From the NCBI GenBank assembly GCA_023238725.1, contig CM041546.1, positions 11,346,028 through 11,410,027 of the forward strand: DNA of 64,000 bases. Reading direction: 5' to 3'. Of the stretch, positions 47,901 through 56,900 are shown piece by piece. This DNA is from Scortum barcoo. Taxonomy: Eukaryota; Chordata; Actinopteri; Centrarchiformes; Terapontidae. The notes under the pieces were generated by a model. The model made no database searches, was not told the origin of the DNA, and worked only from the letters and a program-made list of their open reading frames with translations. A program made the translations under genes and the position numbers. Every line of letters begins with the position of its first letter. The stretch's first letter is position 1.

Positions 47901-50900
47901 TCCAAACACATATTTTCACACGGGAGCTCTCACTGTGGTTTGTGTCCACATTTTGGATATGTCCCACATTTCAGAGTGAGCATGTGTTTATTCGTACTCC
48001 TAGCATTATCTCATCTTACTGTATACAGTGGGTCTCCAGCTCAATTCATAGTGAATCTTTAACAAAATGAAAAACAATCCACAAATCCTCTACATATTAA
48101 CCATGAACAATTAGACAATTTACAGTTAACATTTTCATAATGTTTTGGGAGGTTGTATGTGTCTGTACCTTGCAGTAGCGTAGTGATTCCATAAGCGTGA
48201 GGAAGCCAACTGATGCCTGTTTATGAATACCGTGCAGTTCTACAGAGAGATGGGGAGAAGAAGATTGACAAAATGAGAATTTGTTAAATGATGTAAAACT
48301 AGCAATAATTTGTGTCTTTTGTACATTTCTGCCAGTTGTAGGAATTATTGCCCTCTTGTGGATATGGTTTAAATCTGGGGCAACAAAGCTGATTTCTGTG
48401 AATTTGGTATATGTGTTTGTGTCTGCTGTGTGAACATGGTCTGTTTGTATGCTTATTCGGTAAATTCATTGAAGTCTTACTCATGCCAGAGCACTCCCTG
48501 TCTCCATCCCAGACGTTTGAGACAGCGTGGCCGGTTACAAGGAGGTTCACCAGGCTCTGACTGAAATGATAGATAAGAAAGAAGACAAGATTTTCTGGGA
48601 AAACACAAGATAAGGTATACGCTTTACCACACAAAAAGGACCTTGCAATGATGTTTAAGTTCCTGTGTCAGTCTAACTGAAGTGGTCAAATGATGAGGTG
48701 AGGGGTTTTTATACCTGCCATGGCCATGCACAGGGTCTATGAGAGGCTCCATTGTGTCCTGGATCTCATTTCTTATATTCTCTATGCCCTGCACAGAGAT
48801 AAGCAGAAGAGACAAGTTTGTGTTTAGGTTTTGTGTCTTTGAACACTGATGCAACACACAGGAAAAATGACTTAAAATTACACAACACAATCATTAAGGA
48901 GGCCATTAAAAAAAACTTATTTTGAGGTTCTTTTTTTCAAATTATCTCCTCTTCTATACCACACTATGGCAGAGACATCATCTCTAACCTCATTTCTATC
49001 CATCTCTCTAGCTAGAAATGTTTATTCTTTACCTTGGTGAGGATGACAGAGTACAGGAAAAGCAAGACTCCACAGCACCCCCTCCAGGTGTGGTAGAGAG
49101 ACAGCACCTCTTCTCTGAGACCTGACACTGACATTACAGTCCGCTTACTGCAGGAAAGAAACAAACAAAACAAATCAGGTTGATTTATGATACACCCAGA
49201 AGACAGAAGATTTGCTGGATTTTAGGATCAATGAGAGTGATGTATTAATTGTATTCTTCATGCCAGGTTGGTGAAGATAACTTTCACAATGAGGCATAAA
49301 TCAATAAAATGCATCAGAGGACAAAGACAAATCTGAGTGTGACTATTCGGCACCACCACCCTCTTTTGCTCCACCTTGGCGATCTAGTGGGGTTGTCCGT
49401 CTTAGTTAGGATGCACTTCTTCACTGTGAGTCAGCATTGCTTTTTGCTGACTGTGGTCTCAGCTGCCAGTATGCTGTGTGATGAAATTTCAATATTCCTC
49501 TAGCAAACGGGGCCTTGCATTCATTTAGTTTGTGTGTGTGTGACAGACAGCGTGTGTGTAAGAAAGGTAGTGAGAGGTAGTTTTTTTTAATGATGCAATC
49601 ACTGAAAGTGCTGGGTCAGCAACTTGTGAGCAGCAGAGTGAAACAGCTAATTCAATGTGAAAGCCAATTCTTGCAGACTAGATGAATCAAATACCAAACA
49701 GCCCCCTCCACTGATACCATCTTCCGAGAAATATGTAGTTCTCTATCCTGGTACTGCATATTGGCAATTGTAAAGCAAGAATTTGTGAGGTCTTAATCCC
49801 TCCAGAAAGCCACACTGTTAATATCAAGATTATCTCAGTTGAGGAGGAGACAGTGGTGAGTATCAAGATGCAAGGTGTTATCCGCAGTGAGAATATTAAG
49901 TGTCACTTACTGGAGAACACTGTGAAATCGCTCAGAGCCAAGGTCTTCAGCAGCCAAAGCAGCTAGGCACAAGAAAACACACATACACTGAAGTATCCGA
50001 GCATAACATATACAAAACTTCACACTATCAAATAGTTAGTCATTAAAAGTTACTATTTTGTGCTTAACGGTAAAGATGTTGTTTAGGTGAATACACAAGC
50101 ATTCATATGTCCGTGCACTGTTATTCTGAATGTGCATCTTGCGTGGGAATGTGACAGACGCAGGACTCACAGGGTTGCTGTTCCTGCGGCGGCTGGCTGC
50201 TCTCTCTGGCTCTGGCATGTCCTGTGTTTGTGACTGTGATTGTGTCTGCGTCTGTGTGTTAGTGTGTGCGCTAGTGTGTGGGCTCTGTCCCTTGGCCCAG
50301 GTCACCAGGCAGAACCCTGTAGAGGGGCTGGAGCAGGCGGATTCCAGGATTTCACTCAGCGTGGAGCACAGCGCTGTCTTCTGTTCCTCCTCTAACAGAC
50401 ACAAACATAAAGTGGGGATGGATTTTAACAAGCCATGTGACTATACAAAACAACAACGCTTTGGATTTTTCTGTGGACTACCTACCCGACATCTGTCTCC
50501 AGTTGGAACTTTCTCTGTTGAAGAGAATGTTCTTTAAGAGGAAAGCCTGCAAAGAAACATAAACTTATTACATAGAATTATTACATAAAATTTTACATAG
50601 AGCAATATGTGACACTTACTAAGTATTATTTGTCCATAGTCCAGCTTCACAGACTAATAAACTTTAACTTTTAATAAATTTGCTATATATTAGCAACCAG
50701 TTTCTGTCAATAAAGCATTGTGAACAATAAATATATACCTATAAGACTCATTGTCTTTGATGCATAAGGACATGTGGAAGGTGTATATCCTGAAACAGTG
50801 TAACATTGTAGACAAGACTATTTTAAGCACTTCCGATTGCTTAGCATGTAGGAGGTCTGTGAGGGTTCAATACAATACAGGACACTGAGGCACAAATACT

Positions 50901-51479
50901 GCAAGGACGTTGAGCTAGACCATACCTGGACAGGTGCAATGACAGCACATGGTCCCCCTTTAAACTGCTCCAGTGCTGTGGGCTCATTCTCACTAAAAAC
51001 AAATCCTGTGATAAGGACAAAACAAACCTTGTGGACAGGGCAACCTTGATGTTTTTCACAGTATTACAAAAATAAGGCAACACATTCCCTTTGCACATGT
51101 TAGAAAACCACAAGTGCAAACACGGTCATATTGAAGACCACAGAGTGAATCCAGGCTCTGGAGCAGGAATGATTCAGTGCAGTATTCACACCAACAACAC
51201 ACACAACAGAAGGACTACTTGTATAAATGACTTCTGCTCTCTTGTTTTGAATTACTCCCTGGATACACTCAGCTGTCCACTGCACATGGGTGAACACCCC
51301 TGTTTTTTGCTGAAATATAATGTCTCCTCTTTCCTGTTTTGCAAAAAACACTTTAATTCATACCCTCTGAGACAAAGAATCATACCTTGTGTCCATCTGC
51401 GGAAGATGGAGGCAGATACTCCCCCACTGGAGGGTCTCCCCCAAACCAAATCCACCACCTCTTTATTCAGCTCGGACAT
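32692..51479 (-). CDS. mindy3: MINDY3 deubiquitinase, complete coding region in 15 exons
   Basis: This is a cysteine protease of the MINDY family (former name FAM188A) that trims K48-linked polyubiquitin, acting in cytoplasm and nucleus. Fifteen exons read colinearly with the 445-residue human protein, from MSELNKEVVDLVWG to WPYIELLWTTDRSPSLN and a stop. The catalytic Cys is at residue 51 (GGPCAVIAPVQ, exon 2), as in human. The catalytic His is in GSETHLSVFF (exon 10). An EF-hand-like loop, DPEDNGFIPESL, spans exons 11-12. The coding exons total 1385 bases, which is not divisible by three. The mismatch localises to a CA-repeat-derived stretch of exon 4. Intron 10 has a GC donor. Adjacent to itga8, as in human. 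Introns not listed separately hold nothing recognised. Confidence 0.95.
33655..33726 (-). CDS. mindy3: mindy3 exon 14
   Basis: Twenty-four codons encode DSGIPDSFPIYHYNGLKQSN then HNER, matching ESFTVYHYNGLKQSNYNEK. Acceptor TTTCAG and donor GTAAGA. Confidence 0.94.
34605..34692 (-). CDS. mindy3: mindy3 exon 13
   Basis: The exon encodes VSLVKTKLDPESLGIILLGP then FLLEFFPDQ, matching INLMKNKLDPEGLGIILLGP and FLQEFFPDQ. Acceptor TCTCAG and donor GTATGT. Confidence 0.95.
34693..36803. other. mindy3 intron 12: no gene seen
   Basis: The intron contains a perfect 13-base-pair hairpin (35720-35750). No exon or transposon sequence was recognised. Confidence 0.65.
35720..35750. repeat. Perfect short inverted repeat (13 bp arms, 5 base loop)
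   Basis: CACTGACAGCAAA at 35720-35732 is followed by loop TGGAC, then its exact reverse complement at 35738-35750. The stem does not extend further, so it is too short for a typical microRNA precursor. Confidence 0.85.
36804..36876 (-). CDS. mindy3: mindy3 exon 12: EF-hand-like segment
   Basis: The exon encodes DNGFIPESLLEDVMKALDLV then SEPE, one of the most conserved parts of the family. The acceptor lies directly after a (CT)n microsatellite on the transcript strand. Donor GTAAGT. Two bases of a Tyr codon carry over. Confidence 0.94.
36877..39062. other. mindy3 intron 11: no gene seen
   Basis: Simple GA and CA tracts lie near 36881-36938, 37138-37165 and 37466-37500. No coding signal was found that fits the family. 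Confidence 0.65.
36881..36938. repeat. (GA)n microsatellite acting as (CT)n at a splice acceptor
   Basis: GA repeats with two AAAG/GG interruptions. On the mindy3 transcript they form the pyrimidine tract directly before the exon 12 acceptor. Confidence 0.93.
39063..39135 (-). CDS. mindy3: mindy3 exon 11
   Basis: The exon encodes EMSLVGPESPSEQARRVFQS then FDPE, matching DMALVAPEAPSEQARRVFQT-YDPE. It begins the EF-hand-like loop. Acceptor CTATAG and donor GTAATA. Confidence 0.92.
43114..43141. repeat. (GT)n microsatellite
   Basis: GT dinucleotides run uninterrupted in mindy3 intron 10. Confidence 0.94.
44831..44918. repeat. Long pure (AC)n microsatellite
   Basis: About 44 perfect AC units, the longest pure dinucleotide tract in the window. 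Preceded by ACACGC. Confidence 0.96.
47322..47402 (-). CDS. mindy3: mindy3 exon 10: catalytic histidine, GC donor
   Basis: Twenty-seven codons encode VGAFLKSPKFPIWILGSETH then LSVFFTK. The His in SETHL aligns with catalytic His287 of human. The exon ends AAG followed by GCAAGT, a consensus GC-AG type donor (plus-strand positions 47321-47316). No GT donor nearby fits the phase. Confidence 0.94.
48169..48239 (-). CDS. mindy3: mindy3 exon 9
   Basis: The exon encodes KLHGIHKQASVGFLTLMESL then RYCK, matching KLLGIHEQAAVGFLTLMEAL and RYCK. Acceptor CTGTAG and donor GTACAG. Phase 0 at the end. Confidence 0.94.
48481..48560 (-). CDS. mindy3: mindy3 exon 8: most conserved block
   Basis: The exon encodes QSLVNLLVTGHAVSNVWDGD then RECSGM, almost identical to human. 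Acceptor TTTCAG and donor GTAAGA. Confidence 0.95.
48715..48788 (-). CDS. mindy3: mindy3 exon 7
   Basis: The exon encodes GIENIRNEIQDTMEPLIDPV then HGHG, near-identical to GIENIKNEIEDASEPLIDPV-GHG. Acceptor GTGCAG and donor GTATAA. Two bases carry over. Confidence 0.94.
49033..49147 (-). CDS. mindy3: mindy3 exon 6
   Basis: The exon encodes KRTVMSVSGLREEVLSLYHT then GVLLFLYSVILTK, matching KRSF-SL-ELKDAVLDQY and GVLLFLYSVLLTK. Acceptor CCTGCAG and donor GTAAAG. Leaves phase 0. Confidence 0.92.
49911..49962 (-). CDS. mindy3: mindy3 exon 5
   Basis: A 52-base exon encodes ALAAEDLGSERFHSVL with split codons on both sides, matching ALAVEELGFERFHALI. Acceptor GCCTAG and donor GTAAGTG. The entry phase (two bases completing a codon) disagrees with the open frame of exon 4. 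Confidence 0.9.
50171..50391 (-). CDS. mindy3: mindy3 exon 4: conserved start, repeat-derived variable end, frame conflict
   Basis: The first part, EEEQKTALCSTLSEILESAC and FCLVTWAKGQ, matches the family. The continuation is TNTQTQTQSQSQTQ, encoded by a CA-dinucleotide-like tract (about 50221-50280), a variable disordered insert. In that frame the exon ends in phase 0 at the GTGAGT donor, but exon 5 needs phase 1. Another frame reads RESSQPPQEQQP at the exon end. It resembles the family's AESSCQVEHSS and does join exon 5 correctly. So one base missing, or two extra, between about 50205 and 50259 is likely. Confidence 0.88.
50486..50546 (-). CDS. mindy3: mindy3 exon 3
   Basis: The exon encodes AFLLKNILFNRESSNWRQMS with a split Glu, matching AFLLKKLLFSSEKSSWRDCS. 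Acceptor TTTGCAG and donor GTAGGT. Confidence 0.93.
50926..51005 (-). CDS. mindy3: mindy3 exon 2: catalytic cysteine
   Basis: The exon encodes FVFSENEPTALEQFKGGPCA then VIAPVQ. GGPCAVIAPVQ holds the nucleophile Cys51. This is the strongest evidence that the enzyme is active. Acceptor ATCACAG and donor GTATGG. Confidence 0.95.
51386..51479 (-). CDS. mindy3: mindy3 exon 1: start codon
   Basis: The exon encodes MSELNKEVVDLVWGRPSSGG then VSASIFRRWTQ and a split Gly. The start at 51479-51477 matches the family N-terminus MSEL-KE---LVWG. An in-frame upstream ATG at 51494 would add five residues (MVKVV). It is less likely, because the human protein starts at MSEL. Donor GTATGA. Confidence 0.93.
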
Positions 51480-52728
51480 GACAACTTTTACCACGAGGGG
51501 ACAGGCAGGGTCTGCTGAGGCCGATTTGTAAACGCTCTCCTAGGTTGACAGTCCACTTCTCCCGGCTGGTCGAGCCTGTGGCATTGGCCACAAGCTACCT
51601 GTGTGACAGGACACAGTCTGACTCCAGAGGCTGGCAGCAAACTGGCAGGTAGGAATGACATCAACCTGCAGCCTGCAAAGTAACATATGATTAGCTCACT
51701 GTGGAGCCCAATGTAACAGACAGAAAATGTAGCACAGACTAGTTAATACAATATCTAAGGCGAGAGAAGCGGTAGTTTATATTACATCAATATAACGCCA
51801 TACAATCGTATTATTGATAAGCTAGCCAATGCGCCAAATACTCACAACGGTTGGTCACGAATAAAAGTGCTGACAATAGGATGAGGCTTAGCTGTTTTAG
51901 TAGGTTTGTTTTGCCGTGTTACATTAGTGTGAAATAACTATGTCAGTGTTTAAAGAGCTAAAGAGAGTTGGCTCGGTTAATGTCAGCAGTTAGCATTAGC
52001 TTAACTACCAACAGCTAATCTTTCATTGCTTTGTCATTCAGTTCCTTCTCGCACTGCAGCGATGCCGATAGCCGTTCTGCGAATTCATACCGTTCGCCGT
52101 TAGTTAGAAAACGCAAAAGCCAAATTACCTTAACACACAGTCGAGTAACTGGATTCCGTAGTGATTATATATTTTGGTCACAATTTCACTATCAGCAGCG
52201 TCTCTGTCATTCGTTTATTTACAACAGAATTCTAAAGAGAAAAAACGCTCTGCGTACATTTGACGTGACCGCCCATTGGTTGAAATCCAGAAAATTCCAG
52301 ACGCGTCAAGGGGTACAGCTTCAACGCGTTATCTCATTGGTGTATTGACCTGCCAATCACATGGAGCACCCGGCTCCAAACAGGGCTGTTTAATTCATTT
52401 GAAGCCCGCCTAAAGAAAACGGCACCATGGAAAAATTAAATTGTGGACGTTTAATGTTAATTCATTATAAATTCATACGTTTAAAACGCAATTTATTTAA
52501 AAAATGGCCATAAAAATGTTTCCTCTTCTGGTAAATAGATATTTCAGAACCGTTGATATTATGTCCACTACCTCTCGCCGTAGCAGCCAGCCAGTCAATG
52601 CTTTGCGCATGCGCACTGCGTTCCTTCAGCCCCACTACACTTGCCTTCCACGCGTGTGTAAAATTCACACTTTGGGAAAAGTCTGTTTTTTTAAGTAATT
52701 GTGGATATAAGACGAGTTTATCGGCACT
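51480..52728. promoter_or_regulatory. Divergent promoter region shared by mindy3 and the TPR gene
   Basis: The two start codons face away from each other across about 1.25 kb. Visible elements are two inverted CCAAT boxes (ATTGG at 52275-52279 and 52336-52340), one direct CCAAT (52353-52357), a CRE-like TGACGTGA (52261-52268) and a palindromic NRF1 site (52604-52615). CpG is raised around 52060-52120 and 52300-52370. There is no TATA box at a convincing distance. A TTTGCAG acceptor at 51673-51679 may join a non-coding mindy3 first exon to the start-codon exon. Confidence 0.6.
52604..52615. promoter_or_regulatory. Palindromic NRF1 binding site
   Basis: TGCGCATGCGCA is a perfect self-complementary match to the known NRF1 consensus. 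It lies 114-125 bases upstream of the TPR gene start codon, the usual place for a housekeeping promoter element. Confidence 0.65.
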
Positions 52729-52795
52729 ATGGGAGGGCAGGCAAAGAGCAAAAAGAAAAGCAAGCCCAAGAGGAAAGACAACCGCGCAAACAGGG
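52729..52795 (+). CDS. TPR gene exon 1: start codon, basic tail
   Basis: The exon encodes MGGQAKSKKKSKPKRKDNRA then NR and a split Gly. This is the first ATG after the NRF1 site, and the basic tail fits the family. Donor GTAATT. Confidence 0.85.
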
Positions 52796-53945
52796 GTAAT
52801 TTTCTTTATCGGATTAACATTTTGTTGGTTATTTACAGTATGTGCAACGTCAATCTCTCAGACAGCAGTTAGTTAGTCGGAATTAACCTGTTAGGCCTTA
52901 ATTGAACTCTTGATTTAACAAGACTAGCGCTGACACTCTACTTTTCCACTCACAGGTGATGCCGGATTTGTTGGATTGACGCCTCAGGAAAGGATGAAAG
53001 TAAGAATGCATGAAAAAGCCAAGAAGAAGACAGCTGAGAAATACTCTGTGCGGCAACTACTAGAAAAGGTGACACTGACAAGATGTCCACAGCAAAGACA
53101 TGACCCAGATCTGCCATTCCTTTGAAATGTATATCTTTTTTTTTTTTATTCTAATCATCCACTGCATATGTCATGTGATCGTGTGTTGCACAGACAGAGG
53201 AATGCATGGACAGTTTTGACTTTGAGATGGCTGGCCTTTTCTGTCGTCGAGCCCTGGATGTGGAGCCCAACAACCTGCAAGCTCTTGACATGCTGGGACA
53301 CATCTGCTCTGAACTAGGAGACACACAGAAAGCTAAAGAAATATCCTTTATGCAGGTTTCTTCTTTCTTGTTGTATGCTTTCAGTCCTTTCACTGAAACA
53401 CTGTCATATATTCGTGCTGTTTGAGTGCAGTGGTGCTTACAGTCCCCTTGACAAAATCTCTCCAAGTTTTTCTGCGTGCGGTGGAGCTGAGTCCAGATGT
53501 AGGCCACAGTAAGTACATGTACCTGGGGCAAATCCACTCAGGCCAGGAGGCTGTAGACTACTACTCCAGAGGAATACATGTTCTGCTGTCTTCGTTGGAC
53601 AAACAAGCACAGGCCACAGTGAGTACACCTGCATGCACACTTACATTACCTATAACTTGGTTATATATACTCTACATCGACAAGGGAGAAATGTCATTGA
53701 ACCCCAGGCTCAAGATTGAAGAGGTTTTATTGTCATATATACAGCAATTATAGGGAGCAGTCGTTGACAATGAATCCTTAAATCTCAGGCTCCCTCCAGC
53801 AGTACAAGAGAAACTGTACGAAAAATCACAGAAGTTAAAGAGTACTTAGGACATAAGATATAAAATAGTGAAACAGTTCAAATTCTAGTGTAATGTTATT
53901 TATCTTCACAAGGGGGTGCTGCTATTAGGCAATGCATGAATGAAA

Positions 53946-53986
<41 letters not shown>

Positions 53987-56900
53987 GTCTATCTGTCTAT
54001 CTGTCTATCTATCGATCTATAGAGCACTGTCAGTTCAATAGAATAATACCTAATGAATGACATGGTAGTGGACATACTCTGTGCATAATTTAAGTCAGCC
54101 TGAGTCAGTACTTTAATTCCTAAAAATGTTACTAATCATGAGGTTATTAGGAAACACCTTGTTTCATCGACAATCTGTATTTTGTGTTGAGAACGTAAAT
54201 CAGAAATCTTTTAATTCTCTGAGCATCTTATTTCAAATGTTTTTATTTTGAAGCACCTTCATGTTATTCATGCATAACAATGTGTAATACAATACAATGA
54301 TTCTTTGAAAGAAATTGGAGTAATAAAAGAAACCCTCAATCCTCCACTTCCCTCCCTCCCTATACTGTTTAATACTGTTTAAGTCTTCTAATCTGCGCAA
54401 CCTTACTCAGCTGTCCTTCCAAAAACAAAAGCAGTGGTCACCAGATTTTTATAAATTCTTTTTAATCCTATCATTGAGGACAATATCTGATCTTCTCCAA
54501 AGTATGTGTTAATGTGATTGTTGGAGTGACAGTGTTTTGTTTAGAAAACTGAATTTTTCCCAGTTAAGACTTTTGCTCAATTTATTATTTGAGCCAGCAT
54601 CCAGAGAATAATGTAGCATAAAGAGCCTATAATAAATATGCCATTTAATGAAAGTGTATGATTAACTAAAAACAAAGTGATATGAAAAATGAGGCAAAGG
54701 AGAAAATATAATAAGATATATTGCAATAATGACTCGGCTTTAAGGGGTTGTATTAATCTATCAGTGTCATTTTTTTTCGAATTGAGTTCACAAATTGTCT
54801 AACTTACATTATAGCATGTTTGTTAACTGTGTCAATTTGAATAACTCCTCTTACAGTATTTATAAGATATAGGATTAAAAATGTTGCACCCGACAGTATC
54901 TTTACTTCATAACAAATGTTTTATATAAAAACGAAAAGGCATGAGCCATTCTGTTTAATTTAAATCTTCATCGACCATTTTCACAGCAGACACTTTGAGC
55001 TGTCACAGTGGGGAAAAGCACTGGCGTTACTAATAGCGTTAACGATGGCTCCATTCTTTTCAACTGTCCCAGTAAGCGATCTCAGTCTGACGGTGAGCCT
55101 GAAACCGACACAGCTAAATGGAATTGAGACATCATTAATTTTATTATTTACACCTGTGCTTTTCCTGCCGTGACATTTCAAAATGTTCTCTGTTTAAAAA
55201 GGGGCCTACTCAGATGGAGTTTCTCTGAAAATATAAGGCAGTTACGCAGTTCTTGTATGAATTAATTGTTAATTAAAAGAATCTGCGTGCCATGTTCACT
55301 GTCTTTTGATTTATTATACATGATAGGACTTTTAATACCTTTCAAGACATCTGCCCTCTGCACTTTCAGCAGGCTCAGGCCGCAGCTGCCGCCTCACCAG
55401 ATGAGGACCCCGAGCTCCCTACGGCGAAGGATGTATGTGTAGCCTACTGCTCCATCGCCGAGATTTACCTAGCAGACCTCTGGTACTGGAGCACGTGGAG
55501 TTACACTCTTGACACTTATAACCCCATTTCATGTTACTGCTGCAGTAATGAGTTGAAATTTGTCCTTCTCGCTATGTGTGTGTGTGTATGTGTGTAGCAT
55601 GGAGGAGGGAGCTGCAGACAAGTGTAGAGAGTTCATTGAGAAAGCATTACAGTATCACCATGACAACCCTGAGGCTCTACAGCTCATGGCCAGTTACCTG
55701 TTCAGTACAGAGAGAAACCAGGTCAGTCCACACACGCACGCACACACACACATATACATGCACGGAGGATGAGTTATCACCACATTAAAGCAGGAATCTG
55801 CTGAGTTAATTATTCTGAGCAAATTGAATTGTAAGCCATTAATCAGCAGATGGACACGTACATTAACACGCACACACACAGACAGGTCATGCCGATAGGA
55901 ATGTTAATTACTGGGCAGATCATTGAGGTCATATAGTCATCTGATAAAGAGATGAGAGAGCAGCCTTCGGTTTTGGTTTTGCTTTTCTCACAGAAAGTTT
56001 CTCTGAGAGACGTATGTGCTGTGTGCTTATGAATGTGTACCATTTTTGCAGGATATTTAAAAATGGAAAAAACTTACCAGTTATTCAGGTCACCAGTGGT
56101 TCTTGAGTAAAACACGGGATTTTAATCTGTTTAAACTTCTCTAATGTAGTGCTATGAATGTAATGATAAGTCTGGCATTTCACATTTGAAGACCTCTTGC
56201 TGTGTTTTTTGGGAACAACTTTATGCAGAGGGGTAAAGATATTGTGAAAATTATTCACACACACGTCTGTGGATTATTCTGAGTAACCAGTACGTTGTTT
56301 GTGGAAAATCTCTTTTGATTTTTTTGGGTTTTACATATAATTTTTTTTCAACGCTGTGAGCTCCACAAATGAAATTCTGTTCACTTTCTTTGTATTAGCC
56401 AAGAGTCTGCACCGGATATATAAAAACCCGAGCAAATAAACAGCTAATCATCTTCAGAAATGATTTTTCATGCTCTTATATAACCAAACAGAGGAAAATT
56501 GAGAGATTCTATAGAGCTAAAGTGGATCTGTAATTCTGGCTGCAAGCTGTAGGGGTCAGGATGGCTCCAGTCACACTTCACAGCATCCCACATTCAGAAA
56601 CAGTCTACCTTGGAATAATTTTGAAAAAAGTAATAAAAGTGACCTCAAATCAACCCAGAGGTCGTTGATATCAAGAGCATTCAGACTCCCCAGAACTCAC
56701 GATTCAAATTCATCACGGTCTTGGGCTCATTTGTTTGTCTCCATCTGTGTTTTTTTTTAATTTTTTTTTATGTTGTACAATCCAATGTGTACCTGAGTGA
56801 ATTTGCACATATGTACATTTTGCTGTATTTAGGAAGGCAGAGAATACCTGTTGAAGAGTGTTGGATCGTGGCTGCCTGCCCAGAAACACAGTACAGCTCC

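Noticed and set aside
51477..51494. Upstream in-frame ATG of mindy3 (MVKVVMSEL)
   Set aside because: Family N-termini begin at MSEL. The longer form has no support.
51091..51531. Plus-strand open frame of 146 codons
   Set aside because: Antisense to mindy3 exon 1 and intron 1. No family resemblance or splice logic.
53356..53361. GTTTCT as an ordinary donor ending TPR gene exon 3 (adding EISFMQ)
   Set aside because: No AG acceptor downstream then keeps the frame, and the added residues interrupt a TPR helix. ATATCCTTT fits better.
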